64,000 bases of DNA from Pterobdella sp. o SKG-2022 (taxonomy: Eukaryota; Annelida; Clitellata; Hirudinida; Piscicolidae): NCBI GenBank assembly GCA_964035795.1, contig OZ038320.1, forward strand, positions 13,623,126 through 13,687,125. Reading direction: 5' to 3'. Below are positions 44,801 to 56,800 of the stretch, piece after piece (the stretch's first letter is position 1; each line of letters starts with the position of its first letter). The translations under genes and the position numbers were made by a program. Under the pieces are notes generated by a model, which worked only from the letters and a program-made list of their open reading frames with translations, had not been told where the DNA came from and searched no databases.

Positions 44801-47800
44801 GCGCAGTCGTCAGCAAAGAGAAAGTCTCGGGCAATGTCTTTTTGAACTTTGGTTTTTGCCTGAAGTCTACGTAAGTTGAACAGTTTTCCATCAGTTCGGA
44901 ATTTTAAGTTGACTCCAATGTCACCAAAGCGAAAAGCGTCAGTCAGCATAGCTGAAAACATCATACTAAAAAGAGTTGGAGCAAGAACGCAGCCCTGTTT
45001 TACGCCACTTGTGACTGGAAACGGCTCTGATTAAACCCTATCATCTTGCACTCTGGCTTGCATACCGTCATGAAACTGTCTGACCATGGTAATAATCTTA
45101 GCTGGACAGCCGAACTTAGCCATAATCTCCCAGAGTCCTTTTCTGCAGACAGTATCGAAAGCCTTCGTCAGGTCCACAAAAGTGGTGGAGAGACCGACGT
45201 TCTGTTCTTGACACTTTTCTTGGAGTTGACGTGCTGCAAAGATCATGTCCGCTGTGCCACGCTCTAGTCTGAACCCACACTGACTTTCAGGCAACAAACC
45301 GTCTTCTAGGTGGTCAATCAAGCAGTTCAGCAGAACTCTAGCTAAGAGCTCACCAGCGATAGAGAGTAGCGAAATACCACGATGGTTGTCGCATGTCTGA
45401 CGATTTCCTTTGCGCTTGTATAAATGGACTATAGAAGCATCTTTCAGTTCTTGTGGGATAAGCTCTTGCATCCCCATAGACTCGAATAACTCACATAGCC
45501 TCCTGATCATGATTGGGCCACCAAAAGCGTAGATTTCCGCAGGAATGGAGTCAGCACCAGGTACTTTACCACTTGACAACCGTTTCATTGTTTATGGAAA
45601 TTTCTTTTGGTTCTGAACAAAATAAAAATAATTAAAATTTTAAAAAAATTAAAAAAAAATATATATTTATATTAATAAAATAATAATAAATAAATAAAAT
45701 AAAAAACAAATGAACAAAAATACATAATAAATAAAAGTATAAAAATTGAAAAAATAAAAAAATACAAAATTAAAAAAAAATAATAATAATAAATAAAAAA
45801 TAAATCAATAAACAAAGAATATAAAATTAAAAAAAAAAATAAAATAAATAAACAAACAAAAAAATGAATAAATTAAAAAAAAAAAAAGAAACATTTTGGT
45901 TAGATTTGTTTAGAAACACTTTTCAAGTGTTTGAATCACTTTGAATGTTTGTTATATTTGTGTACTTTATAATATTTCCGGGCAGTGATTGTTTGTACAC
46001 TGTGCCGTGGATTTTTAGCACATAACTAACTCGGCCTATAAACATAGGATAAACACAAATTNNNNNNNNNNNNNNNNNNNNNNNNNNNNNNNNNNNNNNN
46101 NNNNNNNNNNNNNNNNNNNNNNNNNNNNNNNNNNNNNNNNNNNNNNNNNNNNNNNNNNNNNNNNNNNNNNNNNNNNNNNNNNNNNNNNNNNNNNNNNNNN
46201 NNNNNNNNNNNNNNNNNNNNNNNNNNNNNNNNNNNNNNNNNNNNNNNNNNNNNNNNNNNNNATAACCTGAAAAGTGATAGTGTAAAGTTGAGGTTGGGAT
46301 CGAGAGTTGCACCTAGTATTTAGAGTTTGAAAATTACGGAAAGAGTAGTGCCATCAAAGGTAACTTCCTTAGGAAGATTGGACTTTAGAGGAGTAAAAGA
46401 CTGCCAACGAACATCATTTTGCTTTTGTTAGGATTGTCCGAAAACAAGAAATTGAGTTTGGTGATGCATTCAGAAGTCTTAGTGAAACTGGAGTGAAGAA
46501 AAGAGGCACCGATAACCTTATACGTCATCTTTTTATCCATTGCATTAGAGTTTTATATAAGAACTTTTTATATTTTTTTGTTTTTTAAAATGTTCCAACT
46601 CTATCTATTTTCGCTTCTCCCACTCTTGTCTTAGGTCGGAGAGCATTCCCAGTTTTTTAAGTTCTCTAGTTTTCATCCCCACCAAACTTAAGCCACATGG
46701 TATGCTGTTAACTTTTAGATTTACTTTTAAATTTTTTTAGAAATGGGTTTAGAATTTTTTTATATTCGTTCACAAAGTTGACGTTTTAATGTACGACAAC
46801 ATTTTTTCTTTACTTTTTCTAATGCTACTCTGAGTATCTGACAAAAATTAATACACTGATCAACAAAAACAATATTCTTGCGTTATTTATGATCATTTAA
46901 AGGGAAAGCAAAATAAAAATTATATGAAGTTCATACAACTTAATTCTATTATAAAGTTTTAAATTCAAAATATTTATTTCATTATCAAATTCCATTGACT
47001 TGATAGTATTGGGAATTTATTATGGCTCGACCTCTGCCACCTCGTCAGGTGCTGCCTCAAGTGCAGCCAGGCTACCTCAAAGAGCTTCTGCCTTCACAAG
47101 CACCCTTACATGCCGAAGACTGGGACAAAGTTATGGAAGATGTTGATAAGATCATCATGCCTGGGGTTTGAATAACTTTTTAGCAGATCACTCAGATTTT
47201 TATGAAATTAACTTTATGTGCACTTTTTGTATGATGTATAAAACTTCAAGTTAAATTTTACTCTGAAATGATTGTTTCTATCAAACAACTGTCACTTCAT
47301 TGGCAGATCACTCATTGGCAACACCCCCATTTCCACGCCTATTTTCCAGCTGGTACGCCCTTAATTTGAAAACTAGTTTGCAAAAAATTAAAATATTTAA
47401 AAAATATTTCATTAAAGTTTTCAACGTGAGTTTTTATTATGTGAAAAAATCTTGTAAAACAATATTTAACTCTACTCCCTTCGCAAGGCAACACCTACCC
47501 CTCCATCCTGGCTGATATGTTGTCTGACGCCATCGGATGCATCGGATTCTCATGGGTTGGAATTTGTATAAAAAAACTTGCTTAATCATGAAATATTTTA
47601 TTGAACTTTTGGTTTAAAACTTTTGAATCAAAAACACTATTTTTCCAGCGGTGAACTGCTACCTTTATGTGGTAGGGTGATTTGTGAGCCTCTAGAAGCC
47701 TAAGAGCTAAATCAGCTGGAGCTTGCTTCTGTTAGGGTCACCTATGCCGGTCAGATCGACAGGTAGAAGCCAAAGTAAATGTACGAACAGTGACAGGCGG

Positions 47801-50800
47801 AAGTAGAAATAACCCATCGGCAGGACATACTAGTTGTCATGGGAGACCTAAATTCAAAAGTCGAAAGTGTTAACTCACCAAATGAGAGTCATGTGGAAAC
47901 ACGGATGTGAGCTCATGAATGAAAATGGTGTTAAGCTGCTAGAATTTTGCAACAATAACAACCTGGTTGTGGAAAGCCAACAAATAAGTAAAAATGATGA
48001 AATAATTCTAGCCATAGAGTCTCTGACAAGCAACAAAGCTAAGTAAGATACTTGCAAAAATTATCCTTCAGCGATTAGCAGATGCAGTGAACAAAACTCT
48101 GAGAAAAGAACATGCTGGATTCCGCAAGGAAGAAAATGTGTAGAACAGATCTTTTCTCTGCGCAACATCATTGAGCAGTGTTTTGAAGGGCAAAGGCAGT
48201 TTTACATGAGCTTCGTCGATTTTGAAAAAGCCTTTAACAATGTTCCTAGAAAGTCTGTGGTTGGTGCTGAAAGAATATGAAATTCCCCAACATTTTATTC
48301 AATTAATTCAAAGTTTTCACACTAACTTTAGTTGCAGCATTGGAGGTAAGGACATATGGTTTGAGGTCATGACAAGAGTAAGACAGGGTTGTGTGATGTC
48401 AGCATTGCTTTTCAACCTCGCTATTGATTGGATAATGCGCCACACTATAGAAGCTTAAACAAAAGGAATCAAGACGACTCTTTTTTTACATTAGATGACC
48501 TTGATTTTGCAGATGATCTAGCACTAATTTCCCACACACATCGTCACGTGCAGGATAAAACGGACAAACTGTTTTCCACAAACCAGCAAGTTTGACTCAA
48601 GATCAACCTGAAGAAAACTGGTCATGACCATCAACGTGCCATTACCAACCCCAGTGCAGCTTGAAAAACAGAATTTTTGTGGTAGAAATAAGGTTACATG
48701 TTTTGGTATAAAGGTTGGTGCTGAGAAGGATATTGAAAGTAGGCTCAAAAAAACAAGGAACGCCTTTAGGAGCATGCAAACTGTATGAAAGTCTTCTCAG
48801 TACACTGTCAACACCAAGATAAAGCTGTACAAGAACTGTATTTTGCCTGTGCTTCTGTATGGAGCTGAGTGTTGGAGAATGACAAAGCAAAATATCAATA
48901 AACTGTCAGTTTTTCATACATGAAGTTTATCGAAGTATTTTGAAAATTTTCTGGCCTGATACTCTCTCAAACCATGATCATTTTTCTCGTTGTCACCAGG
49001 AAGACATGGCTACCATCATCATGAGAAGACGATGGCGATGGATTGGCTAAAAAAAAGGAAGGTTTCATAGTCAAAACAGCTCTTCATTGGACATGAGAGG
49101 AAAAAAATGGGGCTGCCCAAAAACAACATGGAATCGGACAGTAGAAGCAGAGCTCAAGGAAATGAAGCACACTTGGGGCACCATCACCAAGCTGGCTCAA
49201 AATAGAAATGCTTGCAAACTTTTTGTTACTGCCCTATATGCCTGTGGCCGTAACAGGCACTAATGATAACGTGTTGTTTTATGAGATAACTAAAAACAGT
49301 GTCAAAAACACATGTTTTTTAAACCAATCACAAACGCAGGCTGCAAGTCCTGCCGTCACAGAGTTGGAAACCATCGTTCTTGACTGGCTTGGTGAGACTG
49401 CATGAACATCATTAAGTTTTACAATCTTTTTTTGTCATTAAAAAACTGTTTGACAAATGAGACTGATTGCTTTCAAATTAGACGTTTTGTAAAAGCCAAC
49501 CTGAAAGACTATGCTTTAATGCTCCTCCTACCACCTTTGACTCACAATCTAGCTGACTCATATACTTGCTTTCCCCTAATATTAAACTATTAGTATACTA
49601 TTTAAAAGTCAATAATAAAGTTTTGAAACAGCAACTCTATTGAACAGTTGAGATGCTGGGTCTACCGAAGGATTTTAAGTTGGATGGAGGCAAGGGGGGT
49701 GGAGTCATTCAGGTATACACACAATCAAAACCCAGAATTTAAAAATTTTTAACAAAAGCCCACTCAAATGTATTAAAGAATTAAAAAATCAAATATCGTC
49801 TTTGACTTATCTAATTTTTTGTATCTTTTCCTGTATTTAAAACTGCCAGGGGTCAGCTAGTGAGTGTGTGCTGGTGTGCATGATGGTGGCACGCCATACC
49901 ACTATCAAATCTCTCAAGGTTCAACTACTCTCGAATTAATTATATGTTACTTCTGTAAATTTGTTATTTAAAATCACATGTTCATGAAAATATTCCAAGA
50001 ACTTTATTCTGTCATTTAAAATAAAAAATTAACATTATTTTAAAACCACCTTAAAAACTTTTATATTCAACTTCAAAGAAGAACCATTCAATAGTGGATG
50101 AGGGAGTTTTGCTCTCAAGACTCGTGGGATACTGCTCTAAATTAGTGGGAAAGTTCATTTTTGTGCAGTTACTATGCTTATATAAACACTCTGTATTTTT
50201 TGTTATTAGTATCATTAGAATGAGTTCACAAATTTTAATATAGTATTAAAGTATCAAAAAACACACCTAAGAGTCAATAAAAAATTGACCTTAACAGTTA
50301 ACCTGCCACAATGAATTTCTTGTTGTTCGTCAATTGTGTTCGAATATGACCATGGCAACAAAGAAAAAAATATTATTATTTATTTATTTATATATACATA
50401 TATATTTTACTAAATAAAGTTGTATAGAAAATTATCATAATAAGAAATGAAAATAAATATTATCATAAAATAAATCAATAAATAAGAATGAATAAGTAAG
50501 CTATAATAGTAATGATAATAATAATAGTAATAATAGAAGAACAAAATAAAAGTAAAATATTAAATGAATAGAAATAAATAAGATGAAATAAAAATAAAAT
50601 AGTTCTTATCTGTGTGTTCTTGTGTGGCTGATCAGACCGATTCGCGCCAGAAAACCTCTTCCGCATGTTTGGCACCAGTGTGTGGGAAGTCTCTCTGGTG
50701 CACCTTCTCCAGCTTTGCGTCTTATGCGTTTTAATTTTGCAGCGTTTAGACGGTTTTCTTCTGAGAGGAGTGCACCATTACTGATCAATCTACGCCAAGC

Positions 50801-53800
50801 GGGCCTGTCAGAGGCAGCTTTTTCCCACGCAGTGACGTCTATATTGAAGTCCTTCAGATTTGACTTAAAATAATCTTTATAACGTTTGCGTGGGGCTCCG
50901 ATTTTTCTTTGACCATTTTTAGCTGACCGTAGAAGCGTTGTTTAGGAATTCTAGAGTCCGCCATAAGAGATACATGACCAGCCCATCGTATCTGTGCCTT
51001 ACGCATCATCGTAATAACACTGGGAAGGTGGGACAAGTCATTCCAGCGTATATTAAAAATTCTGCGAAGACACCGAGTATGGAATTGCTGGAGTTGTTTC
51101 TCGTGGCGTCTATATACTGTCCATGCTTCACAGCCATATAGTAGTGTGGTCAATATTACGGCTTTATAGACTTTAACTCTCGTGGACTGTGTCTTCTCTC
51201 CCACACCTTTTTCCTCAATCTTCCAAAAGCAGAGCTGGCTTTGGAAATTCGGTTTTTGATCTCATCATCAATGTTTGTACGACGAGAAAGTGTACTGCCT
51301 AGATAAACAAAAAGTTGTCAACTGCCTGTAACCTTTGTCCTTTCACTAAAATGTGTGGTTTGTGGTAAGGTTTTTTTGGGGCAGGTTGAAACATCACTTC
51401 TGTTTTTTGGGAGTTGATGATCAAACCGAAGACGTCACAAGGGAATGAGAATTGATCTATTTCCCGTTGCATCTCTTGCTCAGTCGCAGCGTAGAGTGCA
51501 CAATCCTCAGCGAACAAAAGATTTCTAATTTTAGTCTCGTTCACTTTTGAGAGAGCCTGAAGACGTCTAAGGTTGAAAAGATTCCCATCGTACCGATATC
51601 TAATTGGAATGCCAGTTGAACTGTCTTTGAAAGCCTTCATCAGCATTGCTGCAAACATCATGCTGAACAATGTTGGGGCTAAGATACAGCCCTGCTTGAC
51701 TTCGTTGGTCACCTGAAAGGGTTTTGAGCTTCCACCATCGTTGAGCACTATAGCTACCATGTCATCATGAAAAAGACGGACCATTTTTACAAATTTTTCT
51801 GGACAACAAAATTTTGCTAGGATTTTCCATAAACCTTTTCTGCTTACTGAGTCGAAAGCTTTGTTGAGGTCAACAAAAGTGATATAGAGGTCTTGGCGTT
51901 GTTCCATACTTTTCTCCTGAAGTTGGCGTGTTGCAAAGATCATGTCAATGGTTCATCTGCCAGTTCGGAATCCACATTGACTCTCAGGTAGGTAATCTTG
52001 CTCTAGGTGCTTCAGTGGGCGGTTCAAGAGAACACGAGCCAAGATCTTTCCGCAATTGAGAGAAGAGAGATGCCTCAATGATTGTGGCATGTACGCTTGT
52101 TTCCTTTTCTTTTATAAATGTGTACAATGGTAGCGTCTTTAAATGCTTGTGGAAGCGTTTCTTTTTTCCAATGTGAACGAAACAAATCAATGAGTCTTCT
52201 GGTGAGTGAAATACCACCTGATTTGAATATTTCTGCCGGTATAGCATCAGGACCTGGGGCTTTACCTGTTTACATATGCTTAATGGCTCTGGCGACTTCA
52301 TCAACAGATGGAAGTGCATCAAGATCTTTGTTTATTTCCACTTGAAAAAGACGTTGAATCGCTTCGTCGTTGATCTTTGATGGTCGATTAAGAACGCCAT
52401 TAAAATGTTCGGCCCATCCTTCTAAGATTTCTTTCTTATCAGTGATCAGCTTTGAACCATCAGCACTCAGTATAGGTGTATTTTTTGATGACTGTGGTTC
52501 ATAGAGGCACTTGAGGGCATCATAAAAACGCCTCATGTCATGGCTGTCAGCATAACCTTGTATTTCTTCGGCTTTGTGGCTGAGCCATGTGTTTTGCAGA
52601 TTTCGAAGCTTTTTTTGGACCTCTCTGCGCATATTGGCAAAGGCATTTTGCTTTGATTCCAATTTCGGGTCATTCTGGTAAGCTCTGAATAACTGGCGTT
52701 TCTCTTTCAACATGGTTTGAATAACAATATCATTTTCATCAAACCAATCTTGATGCTTCCTGGAGGTTGAGCCAAGGACTTGTAATGCGAAAGAATCAAT
52801 CGTTTCTTTCATAAACTACCAGTTGTTGCTTTCAACCCTTGAGAGTTCGTGTTCAAGGTCGGTCGCAAATTCCTGTTGAACTTTGGGGATTTTCAACTTT
52901 GTGACATCAAGCCGCTTTAAAGCTTTTTGTCCTTAAGGTCTTTTCATAGGAATAACTTGCAACTTGGTTTTGGAAATTATAAGCCGATGATCTGTCCAAC
53001 ATTCCGCTCCACACGTAGATTTGGTTAATTTTACATCTTGTCGGTCTTTGGATTTAACAATAATGAGGTCAATGAGATGCCAATGCCTAGAGTGAGGGTG
53101 CATCCAGAAAGTCTTGTTGCAGGTTAGAAGGCAAAACAGAGTGTTTGTTATGATGAGTCCAAATGCTGTATAGGTTTTAAGCAGATGTAAACCATTACTA
53201 TTACACTTGCCAATTCCATGATGACCTAAGACTCCTTCCCAAGCATGGTGGTCCTTGCCAACACGAGTTTTTAAATCCCCGAGTAAAAGGAGTTTATCCA
53301 ATTGCGAAACAGTGGAAATAAGAGCTTCCAATTCTTCATAAAATTTGTCTTTGACATCAGCTGGATTAGTCATAGTGGGGGTATATGCACCTATGAGTGT
53401 AGCAGTTCTTTTTTTACCCAGAGGAAGTTTGAGTTTCATTAGACGATCATTTAAGCCTTCAGAAAGATCATCTAGTTTCTTCACACGCTGGTTTTTGATG
53501 GCAAAACCGACTCCAGCTTCGCGTCGTTCCCCATTTTTTTTTCCACTCCAAAAAAAGGTATAGCCACCACCAATTTCAGTAAGTTGTCCTTTGTCTGAGA
53601 AACGGGTTTCACTGAGAGCAGCTATGTCAACTTGATAACACCCAAGTTCTCTGGCTATCAAAGCAGTTCTGCGTTCTGATCTTTCAGAACTGATAGAGTC
53701 TATTAAGGTTCTAACATTCCAGGATGCTAGAATTAAGTTGAGTAATTTTTTAGTTTGACCGCAAGGATGGGAAAGCTCGCCAGCTGCAGTTTGCTGGCCA

Positions 53801-56800
53801 AGTAAGACTAGAAAAGGCTATTTTTGGAGCACCTTTTCTAGCTCCGTCCTCATGCAAGGAGGCAAGCAGAGCTATCTTGTAGAGGGCTGCTTGGTCGCTC
53901 AGGGGGCTGCCGGACTTCGCTGCTGTTCTAAATTCAAAGAAGAACGACCATATGGCCTAAGCCGCCTGTGTGTAGGTTTGCAACTACAGCTTCCAGTGAT
54001 TCTGCATCTGCTGCTTCGTCACTCTCCTAACGCCACAGGGCTTGGTAAATTAAATGGTTTTTGTTTCCATGATCTGCGCTGTAATGAGATTTAAGTGAAG
54101 AAGGCTTGCGCAGCACCGACCTCACTCTATCGTCCAGACAAGCTTGAGCCAGCGGCAAAACTGGGTCAAGACAGCTGGAAGTTAGTCTGGATGCAGGAGC
54201 TGCCGGAGAGACGAGCTAATGCATTATCTAACCGCCTAAGGGGCTCCACTTTTGATTTGGGATAGGGTTTACTCCCTTAGCCTTTGCTCTTAACGAGGAG
54301 CTAAACTACAAGGCAGCGGTATCAGAGGGTAGTTTTTAGTGATTTTAAGGTTGCACAACCACCGGTATTTTTATAGAGATAGCATCTCGAGGAAGGCTGC
54401 CAACCAAGGCTGAAGAGCCCTTCCCACCCTTTTCATATTTGATTAATCGGTTTTCCGAACGAAACTTGGCTGGTTTATAAGATATAATAATAATATTACA
54501 ATATAATATAATATGAAACTAAAAAAAACAGTACAATATGAAAGGATAATAATAAAATAATATAATAATAATAATAATAATACAATATACTAATAATATA
54601 ATAACAATAACAATATAGTATGAGAATAATAACATAATATAACAAAGATAATAAAATATAGCAACAACAATAATATAATATAATAATTATAGTATAATAT
54701 AATAATATTATAGCACAATAATATTATAATTATATATATATGTATATAATTTTTTAAAATAAAATTTCAAACAAAGTGTTTATAAAATTGAAAAGTTCAC
54801 ATTTTTCATAAAAATATGCCCACAAAATTTCTAACATTTTCGCCAACCTTTACTATCAACCATCAATTAATGGGAAAAAAAATCTAAAAAGTTAAAGAAA
54901 AGTTCAACCCTCTCATCCAAACAAAAAAACCCATCTCTCAACTGAAAATATAAAAAAATAATAAAATAAAAGGAAAAAGAATCGTTAAAATTTTGGGAAA
55001 ATAATTTTATAAATATGCGAACTTTTAAAATTTATAAAACTTTTTTATTATGTTGTTTGCATTTAATACAATTTAAATTTTATGCTAAAACAAGAAGAAG
55101 GTTAAGACAAAAAAATAAAATATTATTAAAAAGTAGAATATTACTACGAAGTAAATAGTATTAAAAAGTAAAAAATTATTAAAAATTAAGATATTATTGA
55201 AGATTGAAAAAGTATTAAAAAGTAAAATATTATTAAATAGTAAATTATTATTAAAGAGTAAAAATATGTTTACACAGTAAAATAAAATAAGAGTAGTACA
55301 AACGAAGAAATATATATTTTTTTTTTACTTGTGCATAGTTAGATAATTATATTATTAAAATATATTATGGTCTAAAGAAACAATTAGTAAATAATAAATT
55401 ATGATAATTTTTTTAAAACTTAAGAAACTCAATTTATTTTATTTATTTTTTTCACTAGAAATCACTTAAAATAATTCTTTCAAATTAAATTATTCATAAC
55501 TTAATGTAATATATTATATTCTGTGAAGTAATACTTATAAATAATAAACTTAAACTTAAGTTAAGTAATAAAGTAATAAAGAGTTTATCTTTTTTAGATA
55601 CTTATTAAAACAGCTATTTTTAGAAATATGTAAATGTTATTATGTAAAATAAAAAAACTCACTTACTTTGAAACTTTTTACCGAGAAAACGTTAAAAAAA
55701 CCCTTAAATTATCAAAATATAACTAACGAGAATAAATTCAGCCAGTTTCGTTTTCGCCGGATTACAATATCCCATCTTAACCAACCTGCCACAAACTTGC
55801 TTTAAAATACCCAATCACAGGCTCATTCGTGCGTTGAAAAAGCAGCAGTGTTATCTATGGTGAAGGTGGTGCTTAATGTTATATTTATTTTTTATAAAGT
55901 TTTTAAATGAGTTTTCAAAGTTTTTTTTATTCCCCAATGGATGAAAACCCTCATTTAGTTTTCATACTTATTATCAAAATCACAAAAGCCATATTCTGCG
56001 ATCGAAAAAATAAAAAAACTCGAATGATAAATTTAAAATATCAACCGGGAATTATTTCTAGCTAAGCACATCACTTGTGTTGAACAATTTTGTGTAACTT
56101 TATGACGAATCCTTTTAATGACACAACTTAATATAGAATAACTCAGTCTCATTGTCGCCCAGATGAGGGAGTTGGACCATGATGAGAACTTCGCAGTGAG
56201 AGGCAGTGTGCTACAAAAAGCTATTGAGGTTTTGTCACATGTCATCCCTCAACACAGATCTTAACAATCTTTTGCAACTAAAGACATCAAATAAGAAAAA
56301 TTTATAATACATTTATTAAGAACCAAAAGCCATAATTTTCGATAAGTTTAGCCTTATCATAAAACTTTAGCCTCTATGATATCTTGGAAAAGTTATTAAC
56401 AATCGTTTTATTATAATTCAGGAGGACAAAAGAAACGGGCTTATTCCTTTTTTTGTTGGCTACATTTATAATTTATTAATTGAAATTTATTATAAAAAAC
56501 TGAACTTTTAGTTACTTAATGTGCAAAAACACGTTGAACTCAAAAGTTTTGCGCCACACTGGGAACCACCTCGGTCTGTTCTTTTGACTGTCTCAAAGGT
56601 GCTATGCTACATAGTCGAAATCTTAAACAAAAAATCTTATTTAATTAAAACAATAAAATTAAAAATAAGAAAAAAAGGAAAAAAAAAACCAACTGGATCT
56701 AACCTAACTGCACAACAGAGCTAGGAGAGGTGTGTGTGAAGGAGGGGTTGTGGTTGCATGTGGATGGGGCTTATGCCGGCAGCTCCTTCGTTTGTTCTGA

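Noticed and set aside
45923..46312. Open frame across the N gap
   Set aside because: Most of it is unknown bases; flanks show no coding signal.
56320..56370. Hammerhead ribozyme reading of the GATRAG/GAAA hairpin
   Set aside because: The hairpin GATAAG/CTTATC overlaps where the UGAURA core would be, stem II cannot form separately and there is no cleavage-site stem III.
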